A model generated the notes under the pieces. That model was given only the letters and a program-made list of their open reading frames with translations. It was not told where the DNA came from and did no database searches. A program made the translations under genes and the position numbers. From Ignavibacteriales bacterium (lineage in GTDB: Bacteria; Bacteroidota; Ignavibacteria; T3Sed10-11), in assembly GCA_003568415.1 (NCBI GenBank), contig PWXV01000016.1, positions 1-37,989 on the forward strand: a DNA stretch of 37,989 nucleotides, read 5' to 3'. Shown in pieces: positions 7,258 to 15,580 of the stretch (within the stretch, counting starts at the first letter, position 1; every line of letters starts with the position of its first letter).

Positions 7258-10221
7258 ATGCGAATAAGTAGAACGTTTATGATATGTTCACTTATCATAG
7301 CGATCCTGCTCTGTTTGCATGCGGTTGCAGAAGCACAGCCAGGGCAGATTGTGGGACGGGTGACAGATAGCGAAAGCGGAAGTGCTTTACCCAATGCAAA
7401 CATCTTGATTCAGGGTACCACCATAGGGGCGGCTTCCGACATTCATGGTAATTACGTCATACGGAATGTACCGCCGGGAGAGCATGAAATCACAGTACGG
7501 TATCTCGGTTACCAGGAAATTACCTTTACCGTTGAGGTTGATGCGGGTGAGAGAGTGGAACACAATGTAGGGATGAGACCCCGGGCATTGAGAGGAGAGG
7601 AAGTAGTGGTGACCGCACAGGCGGAAGGTCAATGGCAGGCGATCAATCAGCAGTTGGCATCAAGAACGGTTACAAATATCGTTTCGAGGGCGCAAATTCA
7701 GCAGCTGCCTGAAGCAACTGCCGCGGAAGCTGTTGGTCGTCTTCCCGGAGTATCCCTCGAAAGAGAAGGAGGCGAGGGAACCAAGGTGGTGATCAGGGGG
7801 ATGTCTTCCAAATATTCATTGATTCAGATAGATGGAGTCAACATGACTGCTACCGGCGCAGGTGACCGGAGTGTTGATATGAGCATGATTTCTCCCTATA
7901 TGCTTGAAGGTATTGAGTTAACAAAATCGGTGATGGCAAACCAGGAGGCGACTGCCACCGGTGGAATCGTGAATTTCCGGATGAGAACGCCGCCCGATGA
8001 ACCGACATTTAATGTGGTCAGTCAAGGCGGATACAATAGTCTCCGAAGTACGTACCGGGACGTTAATCTAACGGTGGGCGGCAGCAACAGGTTTTTTGCA
8101 AACCGGCTTGGCGTGTTCGCTCAGATAAATTATGAAGAGAAGGACGGCGGTTCACAGCAATTGGGTGGAGTTAATTTCAATCAGGAGCGTACAGACGGGC
8201 CGGTGTTTACAAATAGTATGCAGCTTATGGATATTTTCCGAGACGTTCAGCGTTTGGGCGGCACGGTTGTTTTGGATTACAATTTGCCCTCCACGCAAAT
8301 AAGGGCTTCCAATTTTTTCAGCCGCATTGACCGTGAAGAAACACGATATCAGAACCATTATAATTTTGTCGAAAATAGATTTCGATTAAGTATGCAGGAT
8401 ACTCCGGAACGATGGCTGAGGGTAATGACCAATTCTTTACGAATAGACCACGAGTGGAGAAATCTCCATATCAACACGGCTTTCAGTCATTCATTTTCCG
8501 AGAATACCCTGCCTGCAGGAATATCCTTTACGAACGAGGCCACCGGTTCTCCGGACAATGTGTTCGGGAGCGACAGAAGGTCCGGCTTTAATGTGGATGT
8601 TGATCCTGAAACTATTCCTGACTTGATGGAGATTTCTTTAAGAGATGCCGTAAGAAATGTGAATATGGGAGGTGTAGGTGTTAGCAAAGATGAAACCCGT
8701 GAGCGGGATCTTACAGCGGAACTCAACCTGACATACAGTTTTGATATTACAAACAATATTAACGTTGATCTGCATACGGGTGGCATGTACAGGCATAAAA
8801 CCAAGGAATTTGATACTGAATCATTCAGCTTCGGATTTTTTGGAGGAGCTGAGCGCGGAAGACGTATGCTTATAGAGCACTTTTGGGATCGGCTCAGCGA
8901 GCGTACGAAAGAACAATGGGAAACAAATACAATGCAAATAAAAATATGGGATTTTTTGGACCATAGTTATACAGGCGGCGATTTTCTCGATGGAAGGTAT
9001 GATTTTGGTTATATCTATAACAGATATTGGTTTCGCGAGATGCATGATCTGTTTATGCCGGAATATAATCCCGATGTCTTTGAGATCGGTGCCCTTATTC
9101 AGCGGAGTTTTGTAGGTAGTAATTATTATGATTACGACGGCACAGAAGACTATCATGCCTTTTACCTGATGCCGGAAATTAATCTGGGTTCTGATGTTGT
9201 TCTTATCCCGGGCGTGCGCTATGAATCGAACCGGACAGAGTACACAGGATACCGGGGCAGCAGATTGGGTGTATTACGCGGTTGGCAGCCTACACCGATA
9301 GATACCGTGACCAGAGTGCGCGAGAATGAGTTCTTTCTGCCTATGATTAACGTCTACTACAAGCCGACGCAATGGCTGACGTTAAAAGCGGGATATACGC
9401 ACACGCTGCAAAGACCCAATTACACCTGGATTAGGCCGGGCTGGTTAATAGGCCAAACAGGAGCACTTGACAATTTAGGTAATTTCAGACTGAAACCGGA
9501 ACAATCGGAGAACTGGGATATTCAATTGTCCGTATTCTCGCACGAGATCGGTCTGTTGTCGGTGGGCGCCTTTCACAAAACGATAACGGATATGATTTTC
9601 TGGACAGGAACGAGAGCGGTTACGGATACTACATTTTTTGAATTGCCATCGAGTATGTACCGTCAGCGGGCAGCGTACCCGGTAAATAATGAATTCGAAG
9701 CTGTTAATTACGGTTTCGAAATCGAATGGCAATCAAATTTCTGGTATCTACCCTGCTTGTTAAGAGGTCTGGTCATCAATTTTAATTATACCCGCAATAT
9801 ATCCGAAGCAGAGTATTTGCGAACGCGGATAAGGACGGAGCTAGATGAGAATTTCCGGCCGATTTATACTAACGAAGACACGACGTACACGGCCCCCTTG
9901 ATTCATCAGCCGGATCATTTATTGAATCTTACTCTGGGTTTCGACTACAGGGATTTTTCAATTCGCGGGGCAATGAGATTTACGTCCGGTGTATTCACGT
10001 CGGCAAACTGGCATGAAAGTTTACGCGGGTTTACCGACGATTTTTACCGCTATGATCTGCAGGTCAGGCAGGGCTTACCTTTGCCGGGAATGGAAATTTT
10101 CATGAATATATTTAACCTTACCAATGAGATTGAAAGAGACTTATTAAACCACATGAATTTTGCCAGAAATATTGAGTCCTATGGCAGGAGTGTCAATATA
10201 GGATTGCGGTATCAGTTTTAG
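7258..10221 (+). CDS. TonB-dependent outer-membrane receptor with carboxypeptidase-regulatory domain
   Basis: This 987-residue protein starts with a signal peptide (residues 1-26, ending AVAEA). A carboxypeptidase-regulatory-like beta-sandwich follows (about 27-110, IVGRVTDSESGSALPNANI). The plug domain (about 115-245) contains EAVGRLPGVSLEREGGEG, VVIRGMSSKY and ATATGGIVNFRMR. The rest is a beta-barrel ending in the outer-membrane C-terminal signal NIGLRYQF. The plug resembles the 'TonB-Xanth-Caul' receptor type ('LPGVSxxRDGGEG...VRG') more than classical SusC, and no SusD follows. It probably imports an oligosaccharide across the outer membrane using TonB energy. It lies downstream of the GTTAACGTTAAC site and upstream of secreted carbohydrate-active proteins. 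Confidence 0.93.
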   Translation: MRISRTFMICSLIIAILLCLHAVAEAQPGQIVGRVTDSESGSALPNANILIQGTTIGAASDIHGNYVIRNVPPGEHEITVRYLGYQEITFTVEVDAGERVEHNVGMRPRALRGEEVVVTAQAEGQWQAINQQLASRTVTNIVSRAQIQQLPEATAAEAVGRLPGVSLEREGGEGTKVVIRGMSSKYSLIQIDGVNMTATGAGDRSVDMSMISPYMLEGIELTKSVMANQEATATGGIVNFRMRTPPDEPTFNVVSQGGYNSLRSTYRDVNLTVGGSNRFFANRLGVFAQINYEEKDGGSQQLGGVNFNQERTDGPVFTNSMQLMDIFRDVQRLGGTVVLDYNLPSTQIRASNFFSRIDREETRYQNHYNFVENRFRLSMQDTPERWLRVMTNSLRIDHEWRNLHINTAFSHSFSENTLPAGISFTNEATGSPDNVFGSDRRSGFNVDVDPETIPDLMEISLRDAVRNVNMGGVGVSKDETRERDLTAELNLTYSFDITNNINVDLHTGGMYRHKTKEFDTESFSFGFFGGAERGRRMLIEHFWDRLSERTKEQWETNTMQIKIWDFLDHSYTGGDFLDGRYDFGYIYNRYWFREMHDLFMPEYNPDVFEIGALIQRSFVGSNYYDYDGTEDYHAFYLMPEINLGSDVVLIPGVRYESNRTEYTGYRGSRLGVLRGWQPTPIDTVTRVRENEFFLPMINVYYKPTQWLTLKAGYTHTLQRPNYTWIRPGWLIGQTGALDNLGNFRLKPEQSENWDIQLSVFSHEIGLLSVGAFHKTITDMIFWTGTRAVTDTTFFELPSSMYRQRAAYPVNNEFEAVNYGFEIEWQSNFWYLPCLLRGLVINFNYTRNISEAEYLRTRIRTELDENFRPIYTNEDTTYTAPLIHQPDHLLNLTLGFDYRDFSIRGAMRFTSGVFTSANWHESLRGFTDDFYRYDLQVRQGLPLPGMEIFMNIFNLTNEIERDLLNHMNFARNIESYGRSVNIGLRYQF

Positions 10222-10280
10222 AATTTTAATAAAATCTACTATATGAAAATTCACATTATAAATAAATCTATATATCTATT

Positions 10281-10291
10281 AAGGAGGTGAT
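10281..10291 (+). promoter_or_regulatory. Orphan full-length anti-16S (Shine-Dalgarno) sequence
   Basis: AAGGAGGTGAT is fully complementary to the usual 16S rRNA 3' end (ATCACCTCCTT), yet no ATG, GTG or TTG lies at a usable distance downstream. The next accepted start is at 10445. It may be a ribosome standby or translation-linked leader element, or the scar of a lost gene. Confidence 0.5.
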
Positions 10292-10379
10292 AAAAGTAAT
10301 AACATAAAGAGTAAAATAAAATAATAGTAACTAAATACAGAAAGGCAGGTGAGGCAATTTCATTAATAATCAATATGTC

Positions 10380-10425
10380 AACTCTTTATTGAAAATGAGA
10401 AACTTTGTATTAATTAAAAAGAGTT
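10380..10425 (+). promoter_or_regulatory. Inverted repeat in the leader of the 10445 gene
   Basis: AACTCTTT (10380-10387) pairs with AAAGAGTT (10418-10425), closing a 30-nt loop just before the ribosome-binding sequence AAAGGA. The stem is short and AT-rich, so its significance is uncertain. Confidence 0.3.
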
Positions 10426-10444
10426 AATGAAAGGATAATAAACC

Positions 10445-12298
10445 ATGAAACAGACATTACAGTTATTGACGGTCGGTATAGTCATTCTAATTATGAGCGC
10501 ATCCGTTTCCGCGCAGACCCAATCGGTGGGTGATACGTTAATCATCGGTCCTATTAGCGAAATAACGGACCTGCCGATGGGAGCATTAAATGAAGCGATA
10601 GAGGGAGACACGACCGCAGCCGGAGAGAGAATCCATAGCGTATATAAACTGCACCGCGGTACGCAATATATTCTTACGGAAATTATCGATGCAGATTTTC
10701 CATTGGTTATTGTTGCCGATCCGCCGGATGATGAAAATCATCCTCCAATTATCCGGGGTGGGGTAAGAGAAGATGGCTCCACGGTCAACCTTTGGTGGCG
10801 GTTATTTGATCACGCTACATTTGAAAATCTCTGGCTGACCGGCATCAATCTGGACGGTACCGGTCCCATTTCCTGGATTGCCCAGGAAAAACATGGCAGC
10901 GGGCATACAATCACCTTTAAAGGAACTATTGTTGAATTTCCCTTTACATGGTGGGCGGTTTTTGCAGACTGGGGCGGTCAGAATAATTACATAATAGAAG
11001 ACTGTCTATTTATGAATATTGGAACACCCGGCGCGGAATGGAACGGCGCGGTTTTTCATCACATGCGAATTGATTCGTTAATAGTACGGCATACGACTTT
11101 TTACAATTTCGGAACTTATGCTATTAACACAAGTGAGCAGGAAGGTGTCTTTTATACAGAGGTTGAACACTGTACCTTCGTAAACTCTATGCAGACTGCG
11201 ATTCATGGTGCTGGCGGTGTGATTCAAAAATATTCGAATAATCTTATTGTCAACCCACAGGCCATCAGTAACACAGTTCATCCACTTTCAAGAGAATTCA
11301 ATCCCGCACCTTGGGGTACAGGTATAATGGATGTAGGCATGGCCTTTAGGGATCCGGTGATGATCGACTCATTGTATGGACCAGGCGGCGTATATGGAGA
11401 ATGGGATCCCAAAGGCACCGGCGAGTTGACCCCGGAAGAGCTGGTTCTGGAGTTGAGGAACAACGCCTGGTGGTATACAGATCCTGTCGTAGAATATTGG
11501 GGAGACTTTGACGTTTGGCCATCCTATGTTGTGCCCCAACCGTGGATGAATGCGCATCACCTGGCTATGTTTGAGCACGACGCTCCATGGACATGGGAAT
11601 CATGGGAAGTGGAAGTCGAGGATACCCTCGGGGATTATACACTCTTAGACACTACACTTACAGTTTATGAGTGGGAACCTTTTGAATTTCTTGTTGAAGA
11701 AAACACGATGAATGTGGATCCCGGTATCGTTGATATGAACGGTACAGACGCGCTGCTGGCAGAAGCTGTCGTGGATATAAGAAGAGTGGCTGCGGGCCAA
11801 GACCCTGTGCATGATCCGGCTCTTAATTGGCACGGTGTAGATGATTATCTTGACTTTGCTAATCGCTGGCCTTTAGATTTTGATTTGTCATATACTAATC
11901 CTGAATTACTAACCGCCAGTACGCATGGTTTCCCTGTCGGCGACCTGAATTGGTTCCCCGATAAATACGAGCAATGGTTAATAGTAAGTGTCGATGAACC
12001 CGGATCCGATTTAATACCGGAAGACTTCTATCTCTCCCATGCATATCCTAATCCGTTTAACCCGGAGACAAATATCGATTTTAGAATTCCGCACACTTCA
12101 GATGTCAGAATTACAATCTATAACGTACTTGGTCAGCAGGTTAGTGTGATAATGGATCAGGAATTACATGCGGGCAGCTATACCGTAACATGGAACGGAA
12201 CCAATGACCGCGGTTTCCAGGTGCCAAGCGGAGTGTATCTGTATAGAATAGAAGCCGGACACTTCAACGAAACGAAGAAGGTTGTGTTCTTGAAATAA
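10445..12298 (+). CDS. Secreted beta-helix-like protein with C-terminal sorting domain
   Basis: A 617-residue protein with a signal peptide (1-23, ending SVSA). The central part (about 60-310) has repeated strands and turns such as FENLWLTGINLDG, NYIIEDCLFMNIG, LIVRHTTFYNFGTYAINTS and TEVEHCTFVNSMQTAIHG, the pattern of right-handed parallel beta-helix proteins (pectate-lyase-like). I cannot identify catalytic residues or a CAZy family. The C-terminus (about 524-617) is the FlgD-like sorting domain, with AYPNPFNPETNIDFRIP, NVLGQQV, SGVYLYRIEAG and KKVVFLK, which implies type IX-like secretion or surface attachment. It follows the TonB receptor by 223 bp and may bind or cleave the imported glycan. 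The start has AAAGGA upstream. Confidence 0.88.
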   Translation: MKQTLQLLTVGIVILIMSASVSAQTQSVGDTLIIGPISEITDLPMGALNEAIEGDTTAAGERIHSVYKLHRGTQYILTEIIDADFPLVIVADPPDDENHPPIIRGGVREDGSTVNLWWRLFDHATFENLWLTGINLDGTGPISWIAQEKHGSGHTITFKGTIVEFPFTWWAVFADWGGQNNYIIEDCLFMNIGTPGAEWNGAVFHHMRIDSLIVRHTTFYNFGTYAINTSEQEGVFYTEVEHCTFVNSMQTAIHGAGGVIQKYSNNLIVNPQAISNTVHPLSREFNPAPWGTGIMDVGMAFRDPVMIDSLYGPGGVYGEWDPKGTGELTPEELVLELRNNAWWYTDPVVEYWGDFDVWPSYVVPQPWMNAHHLAMFEHDAPWTWESWEVEVEDTLGDYTLLDTTLTVYEWEPFEFLVEENTMNVDPGIVDMNGTDALLAEAVVDIRRVAAGQDPVHDPALNWHGVDDYLDFANRWPLDFDLSYTNPELLTASTHGFPVGDLNWFPDKYEQWLIVSVDEPGSDLIPEDFYLSHAYPNPFNPETNIDFRIPHTSDVRITIYNVLGQQVSVIMDQELHAGSYTVTWNGTNDRGFQVPSGVYLYRIEAGHFNETKKVVFLK

Positions 12299-12356
12299 GG
12301 AAAATTTTCCGGGAGGTCTTGTAGCGGACGCTGTTTATTTTCAATAGTCGGAAAAG

Positions 12357-12392
12357 ACGCCTGAGCGGTTGTTGATCAACTCGCTCAGGCGT
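12357..12392. terminator. Perfect 11-bp hairpin after the beta-helix gene
   Basis: ACGCCTGAGCG (12357-12367) pairs perfectly with CGCTCAGGCGT (12382-12392) around a 14-nt loop. It begins 59 bp after the stop codon of the beta-helix gene. No T-run follows, so it may stabilise the 3' end of the transcript or attenuate read-through rather than act as a standard intrinsic terminator. A second stem, ATGGGAG/CTCCCAT (12398-12429), lies right behind it. Confidence 0.5.
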
Positions 12393-12509
12393 TAATAATG
12401 GGAGGAAAACGGTAAAGTCGGTCTCCCATACCTCATTGATTTATAATACGATATGAGTTTTTCGGGGAGCCAATATAACCATTATAACCACGGAGAGAGG
12501 AGCTTACCA

Positions 12510-15347
12510 ATGAAAAAACTACAGTACTTAATTCCGATTATGCTATTTTTAGCATGCAGTGTATTTGCGCAGGATACTACTCAAATACAGATATGGGATT
12601 TCGAGGATGAGGATGCGGGCGGCTGGGTTGCAGGTGATGGAGTTGAAAGCATTGAAATTACCGATGAGAGAGCATATACAGGAGACTATTCTTTAAAGCT
12701 GGTAAAGGATACCGTCGGTTTGGTGCTTAACTTGCAAAATGATGGTGTCGACTTTATAGAAGACGGTGATATCGTCCGGTTGCAGGTCTGGATATCGCAG
12801 GATCACCTGGATGTAACCAATGGCTTTATGGGGTTCTGGTTTGATTCAGATTGGGGCTGGAACGATCAATGGCTGGGAACCGACGGCATAACCGGTGATT
12901 ATTGGAGTACCCTCGAGCTCGTCATTTCAGTCGATAGTCCGGTGAGAATCGGTCTTCAACATTTCTTACAAGATGACAATGAGGAAGTAGAATCAGTGAT
13001 CTATGTCGATAACATAGAAATTCTCAGAGAAGAAAAACCGGATGATGAATGGGATTGGCAAACCTGCAACAACTGGGACTATAAGATATACGGCAACTAC
13101 ATGCTGCGCAACAACATCTGGGGTGAGGGTTTCGACGGTGCCGGAAGCCAATGTATCTATGCAAACTCAGAAGCGGATTGGCATATCTCAGCTACTCATG
13201 AGGACGGAACCGGTATGGTTAAGGGCTATCCCCAGGCAGTACGTGGTTGGGTGCAGGGGGGTATCGGATTAAATTACCCTGATGGAAGCAGAAGTCCATT
13301 TGTAACCCCGGATCATGGCATTAATCAGAGGATAGAAGACCTGGAAGAATTTACATTACATCACGATCTTGAGCTTCCTGATTCGGGGCGGTATATGGTG
13401 CTGTTAGACCTGTATTTTTATTTTACCGAGAGGCCCGGCTTGCCTTATGAGGATAATAAGCCCGATTACGCAGTTATGATTTTTACCAATATATGGGATG
13501 ATACCGGGTGGATGTATGGCGATCTTTCGGATAATGAATTGGTAACAATCGGTGACAGGCAATGGTATTTCAATAAGGGGCCAAGTGGTATAGTAAATCC
13601 AGATGGCACAAGGTATCTACTTGCTCCTTATCCTGAGTGGAAGAACGAGGATGTAACTCTTGATGTGAAGGAGATACTGTTGTGGCTGCGGGACAACCAT
13701 GGTATGGACGGCCATGCTCGTGTATCAAGTATTCAGAAGGGAGTTGAGATTATTGAAGGCGGGGAGTACCGGATAAATGACTACTGGACCGATGTGCAGG
13801 GTGAGGTAGTTTCTGATGAAGATTTTCCAGACGACGTGCGCAGGATATGGGATTTCGAAACTCCGGATCAAATTGATGATTGGTATGTTGAAGACTATGC
13901 GGGGGGCGGCGAACCCTCCATGGAACTATCCACAGAAAAGTCTCACGGTGGTGATTACAGTCTAAAAATAAGCGGTAATTTCGTAGCCGGTGAAGGAATC
14001 GCTTTAAGACGTGACGCGTCTGTGCCCGACGACGTAACGACTTTTATTTATCATGTCTGGATCCCGCAGGACATGGTGGATTCGGCATTGGACGTTTATG
14101 ATGTATATCCCGACAGTGTTGGTTTTTTACAGACTTATTTAATGTTTGCAGGTTGGCAATGGAGAAGCGAATTGTTCTATATGCATGAATTAAAAGGCGA
14201 TGACTGGAATCGGCTGGAATTCGTAATACCCGAAGAGGTAGAGGACAATTCGACTATACAAGCCTTCGGCGTGGCTTTTAATATGCAGCATGTCAGTGCA
14301 GGAGAAACAAGTGTATATTTTGATGATATTATTTTAGACGATACACCGCCGGTATTTGACTACAGAGTACAATACAAGCTTGCATCGATTTCCAGGGATG
14401 AGAGATTAGTTGAGTTTGATGAAGAGACTACTGAAGGCAACCTTCTTGTAATACTTTCCGGTCATCGTTTTGGTGAAGACGACCCCCAAATTAGCAATGG
14501 CTGGACGCGGCACATTGTTGCTACACCAGAAGCAGGTAGAGTTATTGCTATGTGGAGTAAAGTTGCCGACGGCGATACTACTGATATTGCTGAGATAGAT
14601 TGGCAACAACCCGATTGGTCGGACAGGCAGGCGTGGGTAATTATGCAGGAGTTTACCGGTGGTGAGAACTGGCAATTTATTGAAGCGGTTGGCGAATATA
14701 ATCCATCAGAGGGTACCGAAATAACTCTTGGTCCTACTGCAATGCCTGGATCAGATAATATGCTGGCTATAGCCGGCTCTGTTTATAGAGGTGATGTAGA
14801 AAACCCTGCATATGTAGCCGGTGATGGTGATGAAATTTTAAAAGAGATGGAAGGGCTTATCCACTATGAATACGCAGAACCACAGGATCCGGCACAAGTT
14901 GCTCATGGTTCAACCGCTTTTCTGTTTTACGAAAACGGTAATTTTGAATGGGAGGTCGAATCAAGCTGGACGAACGACCGCCTTGCTGTGGGTGTATTGG
15001 GACTTTTTTCTTTAGACGACCCGGTATCTGTCGATGATAAAGACGGTACTCCCGCAGGAATACCGGATGATTATAAGCTTTTTGATAATTTCCCCAACCC
15101 GTTCAATCCGTCAACACAGATACAGTTTGCGCTGCCTGAAGCTGCGGATGTCCTTCTCGAGGTCTACGACATACTCGGACGCCGTGTGACGACACTCATC
15201 AACAACGAGCATTACGGTGCCGGAAATCACACGGTTACCTGGAATGCCCAGGATCAGATGGGTCGTACAGTCAGCAGTGGTTTGTATATATATCGTTTTC
15301 AGGCAGGTGACTTTGTAGAATCTAAACGAATGATGTTCCTTAAATAA
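12510..15347 (+). CDS. Secreted multi-domain protein with GH12-like module and sorting domain
   Basis: The start at 12510 is preferred over 12453 because GGAGAGAGGAG precedes it and the protein then opens with a signal peptide (MKKLQYLIPIMLFLACSVFA); length 945. Domains: beta-sandwich with IQIWDFED (about 24-175), GH12-like module (178-430), second beta-sandwich with RIWDFETPD (445-615), an unassigned domain (616-840) and a FlgD-like sorting domain with NFPNPFNPSTQI (850-945). GH12 cues are NNIWGEGFDGAGSQCIY, KGYPQAVRGW and VSSIQKGVEIIEGG. The last holds the acid/base Glu413. Where GH12 enzymes have the nucleophile in 'EIMIW', this protein reads YAVMIF, with Ala321 in the Glu position. It may be a non-catalytic xyloglucan or beta-glucan binder. 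The two beta-sandwiches probably bind carbohydrate. Confidence 0.85.
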   Translation: MKKLQYLIPIMLFLACSVFAQDTTQIQIWDFEDEDAGGWVAGDGVESIEITDERAYTGDYSLKLVKDTVGLVLNLQNDGVDFIEDGDIVRLQVWISQDHLDVTNGFMGFWFDSDWGWNDQWLGTDGITGDYWSTLELVISVDSPVRIGLQHFLQDDNEEVESVIYVDNIEILREEKPDDEWDWQTCNNWDYKIYGNYMLRNNIWGEGFDGAGSQCIYANSEADWHISATHEDGTGMVKGYPQAVRGWVQGGIGLNYPDGSRSPFVTPDHGINQRIEDLEEFTLHHDLELPDSGRYMVLLDLYFYFTERPGLPYEDNKPDYAVMIFTNIWDDTGWMYGDLSDNELVTIGDRQWYFNKGPSGIVNPDGTRYLLAPYPEWKNEDVTLDVKEILLWLRDNHGMDGHARVSSIQKGVEIIEGGEYRINDYWTDVQGEVVSDEDFPDDVRRIWDFETPDQIDDWYVEDYAGGGEPSMELSTEKSHGGDYSLKISGNFVAGEGIALRRDASVPDDVTTFIYHVWIPQDMVDSALDVYDVYPDSVGFLQTYLMFAGWQWRSELFYMHELKGDDWNRLEFVIPEEVEDNSTIQAFGVAFNMQHVSAGETSVYFDDIILDDTPPVFDYRVQYKLASISRDERLVEFDEETTEGNLLVILSGHRFGEDDPQISNGWTRHIVATPEAGRVIAMWSKVADGDTTDIAEIDWQQPDWSDRQAWVIMQEFTGGENWQFIEAVGEYNPSEGTEITLGPTAMPGSDNMLAIAGSVYRGDVENPAYVAGDGDEILKEMEGLIHYEYAEPQDPAQVAHGSTAFLFYENGNFEWEVESSWTNDRLAVGVLGLFSLDDPVSVDDKDGTPAGIPDDYKLFDNFPNPFNPSTQIQFALPEAADVLLEVYDILGRRVTTLINNEHYGAGNHTVTWNAQDQMGRTVSSGLYIYRFQAGDFVESKRMMFLK

Positions 15348-15373
15348 TTCTGGTCACTGCAATCATATATTTT

Positions 15374-15439
15374 GTCTAACGAAATAAACCGCAAAGCCCT
15401 GTGCTGTTTTATTGTACAGGGCTTTGTGGTAAGTTAGAC
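15374..15439. terminator. Large two-part hairpin after the GH12-like gene
   Basis: An inner stem pairs ACCGCAAAGCCCTGT (15388-15402) with ACAGGGCTTTGTGGT (15416-15430), 15 pairs including one G.U. An outer stem adds GTCTAAC (15374-15380) with GTTAGAC (15433-15439). It begins 27 bp after the stop codon. No T-tract follows. It probably ends or protects the transcript of the receptor/secreted-protein unit and separates it from the GH1 gene. Confidence 0.6.
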
Positions 15440-15580
15440 TAAACGAACATAAATCAAAGCTTATTTAATGAATATATAAGCTAAAGCAACCACTCCGTTC
15501 CAATGTGACTGAGGAGGCGGAGCTGTGCCCGGGTTAGTATAAGATATCGAGTTAAATAAAAATAGATCGGAACTAACTTA

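Noticed and set aside
6815-7267. Open frame before the TonB receptor (ATG at 6941, 108 residues)
   Set aside because: It overlaps the receptor start, has no ribosome-binding site at its ATG, no recognisable domain and a random-looking composition.
7258-10221. Calling the receptor SusC with a SusD partner
   Set aside because: No SusD-like lipoprotein follows; the next gene is a beta-helix-like sorting-domain protein.
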